From the NCBI GenBank assembly GCA_028293545.1, contig JAQGOP010000053.1, positions 1 through 64,000 on the forward strand: DNA of 64,000 nucleotides. Direction: 5' to 3'. Source of the DNA: Verrucomicrobiota bacterium. GTDB lineage: Bacteria; Verrucomicrobiota; Verrucomicrobiia; Opitutales; Opitutaceae. Below, piece after piece: positions 11,655 to 22,328 of the stretch; the stretch's first letter is position 1, and each line of letters opens with the position of its first letter. A model generated the notes under the pieces. That model was not told the origin of the DNA. It was given only the letters and a program-made list of their open reading frames with translations, and ran no database searches. A program made the translations under genes and the position numbers.

Positions 11655-11956
11655 TGGATGCTGGGGTTACTGAAAGCGCGCTAACTATACTCACAAAATC
11701 GCCGCTGGGTATCGGGGTTCTTCCCATATCTTGAAAATTTTCAGCAAAGGAGGCACGAGGTGAAGTGGCTTCCCCTGCCTGGTCGGGTGACCTCTTTCTG
11801 ACGCTCCGCGGTCTCCATGACAAAAATCCGGGGCGGCTCAAGCAAACGGACCTGGCCGACGCGTGCGGCCGGGTGAAGGGGTTGGGAATTCGTCGCAGAG
11901 GCCACAGCGAGGGGCTGAGGAGTTGACCCCGGACCCGGGCTCTAGATTAACGAGGC

Positions 11957-13380
<1,424 letters not shown>

Positions 13381-13384
<4 letters not shown>

Positions 13385-13510
13385 CGCAGGCGGCCCGCCT
13401 GCTTTGCTGAAGTAGCCAGTAGCGTGTAGTGAGTAGCGAGCATTCCGGGCAAAGGTCCCCATATTCCTGCTCGCTACTTCCCAGAGCAGGCGGGCCGCCT
13501 GCGCTACTTT
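13381..13510. repeat. Inverted pair of family-A palindromes enclosing a second inverted repeat, between convergent mpl and rimO
   Basis: gtagcgcaggcggcccgcctgc (13381) ... gagtagcgagca ... tgctcgctactt ... agagcaggcgggccgcctgcgctacttt (13483-13510). Confidence 0.9.
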
Positions 13511-14925
13511 TACTGCGCCTGTTTCGCGATCTTGTAGACCACGGGCTGTGACCCGGTGGGCAGAGCGAGGAGATCGTAGTCGTGAAAGGAATTAATCTTC
13601 ACGTCGACGAACTCGCTGACCGGCAATTCGCGCGGCACGTAGACGCGGCCGTCGATGTCGGGTGCGTCGGCTTCGCCGCGGGCGATGCCGGGTTCTTCCA
13701 CGAGCACCTTGATCGTGCGGCCGACGAAACTCTTTGAAACCTCGCGGGCGATGTCCTGCTGCAGCGCCATCACCTTGTGCCAGCGCGCTTCCTTCACCTT
13801 CGCCGGGATCTGGTCCTCCATTTTGGCGCCGCGCGTGCCTTCCTCCTGGGAATAACGAAACACGCCGAGACGCTCGAATTTGGTTTCGCGAATGAACGCG
13901 CAGAGTTCATCGACATCCTCCTCGGTTTCACCGGGGAAACCGACGATGAAGGTCGTGCGCACGGCGATGCCCGGAATACCCGCGCGAATCCGGCGGATGA
14001 GGTCGCGAATATAGTCGCCGCTGGTCTCGCGCTGCATGCGGCCGAGCATGTTGTCGCTGATGTGCTGGAGCGGGATGTCGATGTAACGCGCCACTTTCGG
14101 GCACTCGGCGATCGTCCTGATCAACTCATCGCTCCAATGTGCGGGATGCGTGTAGAGGAGGCGGATCCAGAACTCGCCTTCGATGGCGTTGAGCTGGCGG
14201 AGCAAGGTGGTGAGGGCGGTGCCGCGCGTGGAATCGACGGGCGTGCGGGGATTGGGGCGCTGCTCCCAGGTGTCCATCCCGAAGAAAGTCGTATCCTGGG
14301 AAATCAGGTTGATCTCCTTGACGCCTTCCTTGACCAGCTGGCGCGCTTCGGCGACGACGCTCTCGACCGTGCGGCTGCGGTGACGCCCGCGGATCTGCGG
14401 GATGATGCAGAACGTGCAGGGGTGGTTGCAGCCCTCGGCGATCTTGATGTACGCGAAATGTTTCGGCGTGAGCCGGAAGCGCGGAGTGTCGTAGTCGGGA
14501 ATATAGGTCGACCGTGGCGTGACGAAATTCTCGGGCGTCGGGTTAGCGCCTCGTTCCTTCGCGTAGATGCCCTCGATGATCGGCGCAATCTTGGTGATCT
14601 GGTCGAGGCCGATGAAGGCGTCGACTTCGTGGGCGAGCTCACCCGTCAGGTTCTTGGAAAAACGCTGCGACATGCAGCCCGCGACGATCAGCTTCTGCTC
14701 CTTGCGGCGCTTCCGCATCCCCCGGTTCTGGTGAATCTCGAGGATGTGCCCAATGGATTCCTCCTTGGAGGAATCGATGAAGGAGCAGGTGTTGACGATG
14801 ACGACGTCGGCTTTTTCCGCTTCCGGAATGACCACCATCCCGGCCTGGTGCAGGTGGCCGATCATGATCTCGCTATCGACGAGGTTCTTGGCGCAACCGA
14901 GGGAAATAAGGCTGACCTTGATCAC
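13510..14925 (-). CDS. rimO: Ribosomal protein S12 methylthiotransferase RimO
   Basis: KVSLISLGCAKNLVDSE, radical-SAM CNHPCTFCIIPQIRGRHRSR, C-terminal TRAM-like domain; GTG start at 14925 likely. Confidence 0.95.
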   Translation of the reverse strand: MIKVSLISLGCAKNLVDSEIMIGHLHQAGMVVIPEAEKADVVIVNTCSFIDSSKEESIGHILEIHQNRGMRKRRKEQKLIVAGCMSQRFSKNLTGELAHEVDAFIGLDQITKIAPIIEGIYAKERGANPTPENFVTPRSTYIPDYDTPRFRLTPKHFAYIKIAEGCNHPCTFCIIPQIRGRHRSRTVESVVAEARQLVKEGVKEINLISQDTTFFGMDTWEQRPNPRTPVDSTRGTALTTLLRQLNAIEGEFWIRLLYTHPAHWSDELIRTIAECPKVARYIDIPLQHISDNMLGRMQRETSGDYIRDLIRRIRAGIPGIAVRTTFIVGFPGETEEDVDELCAFIRETKFERLGVFRYSQEEGTRGAKMEDQIPAKVKEARWHKVMALQQDIAREVSKSFVGRTIKVLVEEPGIARGEADAPDIDGRVYVPRELPVSEFVDVKINSFHDYDLLALPTGSQPVVYKIAKQAQ

Positions 14926-14966
14926 AGGAGAATGAATGGGCTCTGAACGACGGGTTTGAACCGGGA

Positions 14967-14997
14967 ATAAAAAACCGCGGCACAAGGCCGCGGTTTC
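14967..14997 (-). terminator. Rho-independent terminator downstream of the 32-aa gene
   Basis: On minus strand: AAACCGCGGCC-TTGT-GCCGCGGTTTTTTATT. Confidence 0.85.
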
Positions 14998-15021
14998 AAT
15001 AATCGGCAGTGTCGCAGCGGT

Positions 15022-15120
15022 TTACTTCTTCTTGGCGGCGGTCTTTTCGCGGGCTTTGCGGCGCTTCAAATAAGCGGCGCGGCGTTTTCGTTTGATGTAC
15101 TTGTTGAGTTGTTGGCCCAT
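15022..15120 (-). CDS. 32-aa highly basic conserved-looking small protein, absent from the ORF track
   Basis: MGQQLNKYIKRKRRAAYLKRRKAREKTAAKKK, followed by its own intrinsic terminator. Confidence 0.7.
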   Translation of the reverse strand: MGQQLNKYIKRKRRAAYLKRRKAREKTAAKKK

Positions 15121-15214
15121 GGTGTTGGTGAAATGAAAGGGTCAGCATCCCCAGCGCAGCGCGGGAGTCAAGGGCGCACTCCGCGTTGCGCCATGCGAAT
15201 CCGGGGTTCGATCT

Positions 15215-15241
15215 TCGGAGCAGGCTGGCCGCCTGCGCTAC
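15215..15241 (-). repeat. Dispersed palindrome family A, overlapping a stop codon
   Basis: cggagcaggctggccgcctgcgctacc; CTA at 15238-15240 is the TAG stop of the minus-strand gene. Confidence 0.85.
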
Positions 15242-16245
15242 CCCGAGCGCAAGGCTTCGCCGCCGAGGATGGTTTCGCCTTCGCGGCGCCAGCGATAGAT
15301 CAGCGGCGCCTTGGTGCGGTCGAGTTCCTTGAAAAGCGCGGGATCCGCGCGCTTCGGAAGCGTCAGGTCAGCCAGGCCGGCGGCGTCGCAATTGAGCAGG
15401 CGGGCGTAAGGCTTGAAGTGTTCGGGGCGTCCGATGACCCGGGAAAGGCCTTCCGGCGTGGCGACGCGGGAGGAACGCTCCAAGGCGATGAAACAATAGG
15501 GGAGGCTACGCAGGTCGATGCCGGCGCGCTGGCCGAATTTGACCCAATCGGTGTTGGCGAAAATTTCCGCCGGGGCCGGGGCGAAAAAATGACACCAGTC
15601 GCGCTCGCGGCCTGGCGCGAGCGCGGGACACAAATTCCGATGGGTGCACGGCGCGATGACGCTGAATTCCGCGAGCCACGCATCGCGCAGTGCGCCCAAG
15701 GCCCGGCTGACGTCGTGCGTGCCGGGTTCGACCCAGATGACCGCCTGCGCGCGCGTCACGAGGGACTTCAACGCGGCCAGGGCATCCGGGCCCAGTTCAT
15801 TGAGGACGTGGCTCACGAGCAGAAGCCCGATGGGCTCGTCGCCCGCGAGAAAACCCGGCGTCACGGTTTGGACATCGACCTTGGGAAACGCCCGCGTGGC
15901 GGCATCGGCGGCGAAATCGCATGCGGCGGGCGAGTGATCCCAGAGCTGGAGCGCGTCGAACGACTCCGCGCCAAACGCGGAAATGACCCGGCGCCCGGCG
16001 ACACCGCTGCCGCAGCCCCAGTCGAGCACCGAGCGCAGCGGGGCCGCAGCCGACGGCGCCCAGCCTCGCATTTTCAGTTCGCGGATAACGTGGTCCCATT
16101 TCCAGCCGATGCGTTCGCCGTAGGTGAGATCGTAGCTGGCGAGCTCGCTGGCGGATTTCCAGTAAGGGCCGTCGCCCGCTTTGCCGGTGAGGAATCCTTC
16201 GCGCAGCCGATCGAGGGCGGTCCAATCAAGTTCGGTCCAAATCAC
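15238..16245 (-). CDS. Class I SAM methyltransferase, Rsm22-like
   Basis: SVLDWGCGSGVAGRRVI, LLVSHVLNELGPDALAAL, VIWVEPGTHDVSRALGALRD, CTHRNLCPAL. Confidence 0.8.
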   Translation of the reverse strand: MIWTELDWTALDRLREGFLTGKAGDGPYWKSASELASYDLTYGERIGWKWDHVIRELKMRGWAPSAAAPLRSVLDWGCGSGVAGRRVISAFGAESFDALQLWDHSPAACDFAADAATRAFPKVDVQTVTPGFLAGDEPIGLLLVSHVLNELGPDALAALKSLVTRAQAVIWVEPGTHDVSRALGALRDAWLAEFSVIAPCTHRNLCPALAPGRERDWCHFFAPAPAEIFANTDWVKFGQRAGIDLRSLPYCFIALERSSRVATPEGLSRVIGRPEHFKPYARLLNCDAAGLADLTLPKRADPALFKELDRTKAPLIYRWRREGETILGGEALRSG

Positions 16246-16267
16246 TTTTAAAATTCGTGGTGGTGTA

Positions 16268-16373
16268 AAGTAGCGCAGGCGGCCCGCCTGCCCGGGGAAG
16301 GTCGAATGCCCGGCGCCTAATGTCTAACGCGGAATTTCGAGCCTCGGAGCAGGCGGGTGCCGTGCTACTTCCG
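16268..16373. repeat. Inverted pair of family-A palindromes, right copy degenerate
   Basis: aagtagcgcaggcggcccgcctgcccggg (16268) and ctcggagcaggcgggtgccgtgctacttccgg (16343-16373). Confidence 0.8.
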
Positions 16374-17537
16374 GAGATCGAGCCCGAGCTGCGACGCCAG
16401 GGACTGCGTGTGGATGCCGTAGAACGCGGCGAACTCCCTGAGCCTTTCCGCACTGCGCGCATCACCGGGTTCGCGGTTTTTGATGCCCGCGATCATCAGG
16501 TTTTTCGCGGTGTGCTCGGTCGAGATGAATTCGAAGACCTTCGTGCGATATCCCGCCCACTCGAGCAACTGGGCCCGCAGGGCGTCGGTGACGAACTCGG
16601 CTTGGCGCTCCTGGAAAATCCCGTGGCGGAGGGCGTCGGCGAGCACGGGCGGCGCGGCCAGTTGGGCGCGGAGTTCCTTCTGGCAACAAGGGGACACCAC
16701 GAGCAGCGCGGCGCGCCCGGCAATTCCCTTCGCCAATGCGTCGTCGGTCGCGGTGTCGCAGGCGTGCAGGGCGATCAGGATGTCGATCTCCGGCACGTCG
16801 ACGCTCACGATCGAACCACTCGTGAATGTCAGCCGCGCGGAGCAACCGGTGTCGAGGGCGACCCGGTTGCAGAGGTCGACGAGTTCCGGGCGGGACTCGA
16901 TGCCGCGGACTTTGGCGCGATCCCCGAGCAGCGCGCTGACGGCGAACGTGAGGTAGCCTTTGCCCGAGCCCATATCGACGACGTTGAGCGGCCGTCCCTC
17001 GGGCAGCGGGGTTTCGGCGATGAGATGACCCAGCAGTTCGGCGAAATTCTGGATCTGGCGGAATTTGTCGGCCATCCCTTCGCGCGGCTGCCCGCGTTCG
17101 TTGACGACGCCCAAAGCCCGCAGCCACGGCGAATCAGCGGGAATAGTGCGAATTTTCGCGCGATCGTTGCCGCCGGGCCCAGCCGCGGTGGGCGCGTGGC
17201 GTTTCTCGCGCAGCCGGGCCGAGCCGTCGGGCTGGCATTCCAGTTGGGCCGAGGCGTTGGTGGTGAACAAGTGGGCGTCGAGAAAATCGCCTCCGACCAG
17301 TCCCTCGATCAACGCGAGCGCGCTTTCGGGCGGGTGGTTCTTGGTGACGTCGCGCGTGTCGTGGCGCCAGACGAACGCGAGGTGCGGGCCGGCCTTCAGC
17401 CCAACGGGGCGCACAAAAAGATTTTGCAGCGCCGGGTCGGCGCCGCGGGGTTTGCCCAGCGTGAGCTTCACGAATGAAGCGTCGGTGACCGCTTGGCGTA
17501 ACAGCGAAAAGAAGCGAGGGCGGGCATCGACGGGCAT
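16365..17537 (-). CDS. SAM-dependent methyltransferase
   Basis: NVVDMGSGKGYLTFAVSALL, LIALHACDTATDDALAKGI, VVSPCCQKELR. Confidence 0.8.
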   Translation of the reverse strand: MPVDARPRFFSLLRQAVTDASFVKLTLGKPRGADPALQNLFVRPVGLKAGPHLAFVWRHDTRDVTKNHPPESALALIEGLVGGDFLDAHLFTTNASAQLECQPDGSARLREKRHAPTAAGPGGNDRAKIRTIPADSPWLRALGVVNERGQPREGMADKFRQIQNFAELLGHLIAETPLPEGRPLNVVDMGSGKGYLTFAVSALLGDRAKVRGIESRPELVDLCNRVALDTGCSARLTFTSGSIVSVDVPEIDILIALHACDTATDDALAKGIAGRAALLVVSPCCQKELRAQLAAPPVLADALRHGIFQERQAEFVTDALRAQLLEWAGYRTKVFEFISTEHTAKNLMIAGIKNREPGDARSAERLREFAAFYGIHTQSLASQLGLDLRK

Positions 17538-17541
17538 GGGA

Positions 17542-18984
17542 TTACCCGAGCGAAACCGGCTGGACGTAATAGTCGAGCGGCGAGCGTTGCCAGACCTGGC
17601 CGGTGCGACGGCGCGTGACGGCGTCGGTGAAATGATATTCGTAGCGCACGACGCGAATGAACTTCGGCGGTGATTTTGGAAAGGGATTGTGCGCAAAGAG
17701 CGCGAGCACTTGGGGCGTGCCGCGAAGCAGGTGTTCGCTGAGGGTGAGCATCCATGGATTGTCCCCGGGCGATTCCAGCGCGGCAAACCACAGCTGCCAA
17801 TCCAGGCGCGGCTGGAAGGGTGCGATCCAACCCGGGCTGCGCCTGAGGTCACCGGGCTTGTAAGGAAGTTCGTAGGGCTGCCAGGTGCGGCGGTCGTCGC
17901 TCCCTTCAATGATCAACTCCGGGCGCGGGTGCGTCATCACCGCGAAAAGTCCGTAGCTGTTGAAACTCCGAAATGGACGAACCCATGCGTCCAGCGGCGC
18001 GACCAGGCGCTGGATCGAATCGATCCGCGCCAGGCGCGGCATCGCGAGGATTGAAGTATAGATGATCGCGCCGATGGCGAAGGCCCGGAGCGGCCAGGTG
18101 GCCGCCACGCGATGGGGTTTCACGCTGGCGAGGACCGGCCGGCGCAGCACCCGCTGCCACCACGCATCGTCGAGCCAGAGCAGGCAGAGCGCGATGGTGA
18201 GGAAATCGAAGAACGTGTAGTTCCCCGTCAGCGCGATCAGCACCATGAACCCGGCGATGAGCAGCGCGCCCACATGACGGATCGAACGCGGGGCGAAGAC
18301 GGCGAAGGGCGCGACGAGTTCGATGACGAACATGACGACGCATGAAACCTGGTGAAACCACAGCGGCAGCTGGTGGAAAAACCATGATAGCGGCGTGGGC
18401 AGGGGTTGGGATTCGTAGTGAAAGGCCAGCGCGCTGAGTCCACGCCATGCGACGTCGCCGCTGCCGAGCTTCACAGCGCCCGACAACACCATCAGTCGAA
18501 ACAGCAGCCACCACATCAACAGCAACGCGAGGCGCGGGGGTTCGACCCGATGCCAGCCGGGCCGGAGGCCCCACGGCGAAAGGAAGATCGCGGGAAGCGT
18601 GGCTTCGAGGAGCAGGGCATCCCATTGGTAGCCGTAGAAAACCTGGCCCGCGCCGCACAGGGAGAGATAGCACGCCCACATGCCCGCGAGCGAAAGCGCC
18701 GGTGCGATCCCCGCGAAAAGGAGGCCGGCGAGCACGACGCCGATCGCGCACAGGACGGCCAGCGCATGGTCGGCGCCGATCCACCAGCAGAGCGACGGGA
18801 GTTCAAAATAAGCGCGCGGACCCATCTGCGCCCGGACCGCGTCGAAATAATCCTGCGCGGGAAGAATTCCGTGCGGACCCACCAGGCCCGCGGATTGGGT
18901 CCAAAACGAAACAAACGCGACCAGGTAGATCAGCGCCAGTGCACGCAGGAAAAGCCAGGCCGAGAAACTGAAGCGGTTGGGCAT
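17542..18984 (-). CDS. Lipase maturation factor (LMF1) family protein
   Basis: Multi-TM; LVGPHGILPAQDYFDAV, LLLEATLPAIFLSPWG, LMVLSGAVKLGSGD, FNSYGLFAVMT. Confidence 0.9.
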   Translation of the reverse strand: MPNRFSFSAWLFLRALALIYLVAFVSFWTQSAGLVGPHGILPAQDYFDAVRAQMGPRAYFELPSLCWWIGADHALAVLCAIGVVLAGLLFAGIAPALSLAGMWACYLSLCGAGQVFYGYQWDALLLEATLPAIFLSPWGLRPGWHRVEPPRLALLLMWWLLFRLMVLSGAVKLGSGDVAWRGLSALAFHYESQPLPTPLSWFFHQLPLWFHQVSCVVMFVIELVAPFAVFAPRSIRHVGALLIAGFMVLIALTGNYTFFDFLTIALCLLWLDDAWWQRVLRRPVLASVKPHRVAATWPLRAFAIGAIIYTSILAMPRLARIDSIQRLVAPLDAWVRPFRSFNSYGLFAVMTHPRPELIIEGSDDRRTWQPYELPYKPGDLRRSPGWIAPFQPRLDWQLWFAALESPGDNPWMLTLSEHLLRGTPQVLALFAHNPFPKSPPKFIRVVRYEYHFTDAVTRRRTGQVWQRSPLDYYVQPVSLG

Positions 18985-19063
18985 CGGATCGGGGTGGGGC
19001 GGGACCGCCCGCCAACCGGCCCGTCCGTGGATAACGTCGGCGGCGCGCCGGGCGGTCGCGGTC

Positions 19064-20038
19064 CTACCGGGGCAGAAATTCCGTGGTCATCGCTTTTTCC
19101 ACCGTGACTTTCCCTTTCGGCAAAATCCCCAGCTCCTCGAGCTGAGCGATCTGGGTGGCGTAGCGCTTGGGGTCGAGGCGTCCCACTTTCGCGGCGCCGC
19201 CGTCGGGGTCGCGCCCGGTGACGAGCTTTTCGTCGACGATCATCTTGCGCGAGAAATTCATGAAGTCGTCGGTGTTCGTGGCGTTGGCCTTTTTCAGCGC
19301 CTCGTGGGCCGGGCTCGGGTCGCCCGCGACGTAATCCTGCCACCCGCGGATGTAAGCGCGGAGGAAGGCGCGCAGCTCCGCCGGGTGCTCGCGCGCGAAT
19401 TTCCGATTCGTCACCAGCACGGCGTAGGAGCGAAACCCCGCGTCCCACGTCGAAAGGAACCGGGGCATCTGCCCGCCGGCCTTCACGATGTGGTAAGGCT
19501 CCGCGATGAAGTAGCCCTGCTGGATCGCCTCCTTGTTGCCCATGAAGGCCGCGACGGAAAAATTCTGCGGAGTGATGGAAACGTGCAGGTGGTATTTTTT
19601 CTGGAGAAACTTGAGGAAGGCCCACTCCGGACGCGCGATGATGACCTTGCCCTGGAGATCCTCGAAGGTGTGGACATTGCTCGCGGCGTGGATCAGGAGC
19701 CCGGAAGGGTCGTCCTGGAACACCGCGGCCACCTGGACGACCGGCAGGCCCTCCGCTTGTTGGAGCAGGGTATTCGTGCTGTCGGCCTGGCCAATGTCGG
19801 CCTGGCCGGTGGCGACCTTGGGCATCACGAACGCGTTCGGCCCGCCGGGCACCAGCGTGACGTCGAGGCCTTCCTCGCGGAAGAAACCACGGGCGAGCGC
19901 CTGGTAAAATCCGCCGTGCTCGGGCTCGGCGACCCAGTCGAGCTGGACCGTGATTTTCGCGAGCGGCTGATCGGCGGCGAGGAGCGCGGCGACCGGAAGG
20001 AGCCCGAGGATGAACCAGCGGAAAAGGGATTTGATCAT
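19064..20038 (-). CDS. ABC transporter substrate-binding protein (NMT1/THI5, SsuA-like)
   Basis: Signal peptide then KITVQLDWVAEPEHGGFYQALARGFFREEGLDVTLVPGG. Confidence 0.92.
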   Translation of the reverse strand: MIKSLFRWFILGLLPVAALLAADQPLAKITVQLDWVAEPEHGGFYQALARGFFREEGLDVTLVPGGPNAFVMPKVATGQADIGQADSTNTLLQQAEGLPVVQVAAVFQDDPSGLLIHAASNVHTFEDLQGKVIIARPEWAFLKFLQKKYHLHVSITPQNFSVAAFMGNKEAIQQGYFIAEPYHIVKAGGQMPRFLSTWDAGFRSYAVLVTNRKFAREHPAELRAFLRAYIRGWQDYVAGDPSPAHEALKKANATNTDDFMNFSRKMIVDEKLVTGRDPDGGAAKVGRLDPKRYATQIAQLEELGILPKGKVTVEKAMTTEFLPR

Positions 20039-20045
20039 GGGAAAA

Positions 20046-20837
20046 TCAGGTGTCGGTTCGCTCATAGGAGTCGTGCCATTGGTGGAGGGTGAGCCAGCTG
20101 AGCGTGAGCACGACTGCGGCAAAGACAAACCCGAGCACGCAGGTCACCGCGGCCGTGGCGAACAGCGCGGGATATTTCGCCTGGCTGGAATAGATGATGG
20201 CCTGGAAACCGAGGCCGCCGCCGTCGCCCGCGGAACTGCCGGCAAAGGTTTCGCCGACGAGCGCGCCGATCGGCGCCACGGTTGCCGCGATGCGGAGACC
20301 GGTGAAGAAATACGGCAGCGCGGCGGGAACGCGCAGGCGGAAGATTTCCTGGAGCCGGCTCGCGCGATACATTCGAAAAAGCTCGAGCAGGTTTCGATCG
20401 GTCGAGATCAGGCCTTGCGTGGTGTTCACGACGAGCGGGAAAAAACAGATCAGGAAGGTAATGATGACGACGCTCTTGATCCCGGGGCCGACCCACAGGA
20501 CGAGGATGGGGGCAAAGATGATGATCGGGATCATCTGGAGCATCATGAGATAGGGGTAGAGGCTGATGCGGACCAGCGGTGACAGCGAGAGGGTGAGGGC
20601 GAACCCCGCGCTGATGACCACGGCGCAACCGAAGCCGAGGAGCGCACCGGTCGCGGTGTTGCGCGCGGCTTGGGCGAAGGATTCGGCATTATCGCGCAGC
20701 GCGAGGATGATGTCCCCGGGGGTCGGCAACAGGAAACGCATCTCCTCCGCCATCGAATAATGGATGGCGTACCAAGCCAGGACGAAGAGCACGCCGGTGA
20801 CAGTCGGCAGCAGGATCTTGAGCGCGCGCGAAGGCAT
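20046..20837 (-). CDS. ABC transporter permease (TauC/SsuC-like)
   Basis: Six-TM type; MYRASRLQEIFRLRVPAALPYFFTGLRIAATVAPIGALVGE. Confidence 0.93.
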   Translation of the reverse strand: MPSRALKILLPTVTGVLFVLAWYAIHYSMAEEMRFLLPTPGDIILALRDNAESFAQAARNTATGALLGFGCAVVISAGFALTLSLSPLVRISLYPYLMMLQMIPIIIFAPILVLWVGPGIKSVVIITFLICFFPLVVNTTQGLISTDRNLLELFRMYRASRLQEIFRLRVPAALPYFFTGLRIAATVAPIGALVGETFAGSSAGDGGGLGFQAIIYSSQAKYPALFATAAVTCVLGFVFAAVVLTLSWLTLHQWHDSYERTDT

Positions 20838-20841
20838 CGGT

Positions 20842-21612
20842 TCAGGCCACGGCAGACTCGACGGAGCGGAGGATTCGCGAGACTTCGGCGACCAGGTCGC
20901 GGTACTCGCGCGACAGCCGGGTGGCCTCGGTGCGCGGGTAGGCGAAGGGCACGGCGACTTCGGTGTGAATGCGCCCCGGATTCGCGGCCATCACGAGGAT
21001 GCGATTGGAGAGGAAGACCGCTTCGGCCACGGAATGGGTCACGAAGAAAGCGGTCCATGCTTCCTGCTGACGGATCGCGAGGAGTTCTTCATTGAGATGC
21101 TCGCGCGTCATTTCATCGAGTGCGCCGAAGGGTTCGTCGAGCAGCAGGATTTTTGGGGAAAGCGAAAGGGCGCGGGCGATCGAGACGCGCATTTTTTGCC
21201 CGCCGGAGAGCTGCCGCGGGTAAGCATCGCCGCGATCGCCGAGGCGGACCAGTTCGAGGACGCGCCGGCAGGTGGCGCGGCGCTGGGTGGGCGCGACGCC
21301 GCGGAGTTTCTGGGGGAGGCCGACGTTTTTCTGCACCGTGAGCCAGGGGAGGAGGGTGGGTTCCTGGAAAACGAAGGCGAGGTCCGCTGCGGCCTGCTCG
21401 GGTGTCTGGCCGCCGACGGCGATGTGGCCGTCGGAGAGGGGGCTCAAGCCGGCGATGAGCCGGAGGAGGGTGGATTTGCCGCAGCCGCTGGGGCCGATGA
21501 GGCTCACGAAATCGCCCGGCTGCGCGGCGATGCTGACGCGATGGAGCACGACGGGGCCGTCGCCGTAGCGCTTGGTGACATCAAGAAGTTCAACGGAAGG
21601 CGTCGCAGCCAT
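20842..21612 (-). CDS. ABC transporter ATP-binding protein (SsuB/TauB-like)
   Basis: Walker A GPSGCGKST, LSGGQKMRVSIARAL, Walker B ILLLDEPFGALD. Confidence 0.95.
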   Translation of the reverse strand: MAATPSVELLDVTKRYGDGPVVLHRVSIAAQPGDFVSLIGPSGCGKSTLLRLIAGLSPLSDGHIAVGGQTPEQAAADLAFVFQEPTLLPWLTVQKNVGLPQKLRGVAPTQRRATCRRVLELVRLGDRGDAYPRQLSGGQKMRVSIARALSLSPKILLLDEPFGALDEMTREHLNEELLAIRQQEAWTAFFVTHSVAEAVFLSNRILVMAANPGRIHTEVAVPFAYPRTEATRLSREYRDLVAEVSRILRSVESAVA

Positions 21613-21682
21613 TGGCCGCCGACCTTAGGGCGCGACCGTGCGCTTACAAGAAAGGAGGTTGAGGAGGAAACCCCGAAAGATC

Positions 21683-21749
21683 GGCCGCAAAAAAGCGCAA
21701 GTTTCAGGGGCTCCGGCTCGAGCTTTCTGTGCGCTTATAAGCGCGCTCA
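21683..21749. repeat. Left 67-bp inverted repeat of the GxxExxY cassette
   Basis: ggccgcaaaaaagcgcaagtttcaggggctccggctcg...gcgcttataagcgcgctca. Confidence 0.93.
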
Positions 21750-21885
21750 AACCGCTCGCCTAGCTTTACGGCGCTGAGTCTTGGATCGGCCTGAAACCGT
21801 TTCGGAGAAGACGTCAGGAGGAAAATCAAGCTGTACCAAGTGATGGGCTTAATCTGAGCGCAACGGAGGCTGTTTTTGTGAGCGT

Positions 21886-22287
21886 ATGTACATAAAAATT
21901 GATCAATCGGTCTATTCCCTCTGCGACCATATTCGTGAAATCAGCTATTCCTTGCACGGTTATCTTAAGCAGGGGCATTTGGAGAAAGTTTATGAAAACG
22001 GCTTGGCCAACCGCCTTAGAAAAGCTGGGTTTATAGAAACGGTTTTTCAGCAGCATCCCATGCTGGTGCTAGATGAAGACGGAACCCTGTTGGGTGACTA
22101 TTTTGCCGATCTATTGGTGAATCAGCGGTTGGTGATAGAACTCAAGGCGGTTAAAGCGCTCGCCGATGAACACACGGCACAACTCTTAGGGTACCTCCGC
22201 TCAAGTAGGATTGAGCACGGCCTCCTGATCAATTTCGGCGCGCCAAAACTTCAGATCAAAAAATACGCACTTTCGGAGGTCACGTAA
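21886..22287 (+). CDS. GxxExxY protein (PD-(D/E)XK nuclease-like)
   Basis: GHLEKVYENGL signature; GDYFADLLV...LVIELKAV matches a PD-(D/E)XK core. Confidence 0.92.
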   Translation: MYIKIDQSVYSLCDHIREISYSLHGYLKQGHLEKVYENGLANRLRKAGFIETVFQQHPMLVLDEDGTLLGDYFADLLVNQRLVIELKAVKALADEHTAQLLGYLRSSRIEHGLLINFGAPKLQIKKYALSEVT

Positions 22288-22328
22288 GGCTTCTGGAGTA
22301 CGTGGATCAAAAATAAGGCCATCGGATC

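Noticed and set aside
21840-22056. Minus-strand ORF 21826-22056
   Set aside because: Antisense to the GxxExxY gene, without recognisable motifs.
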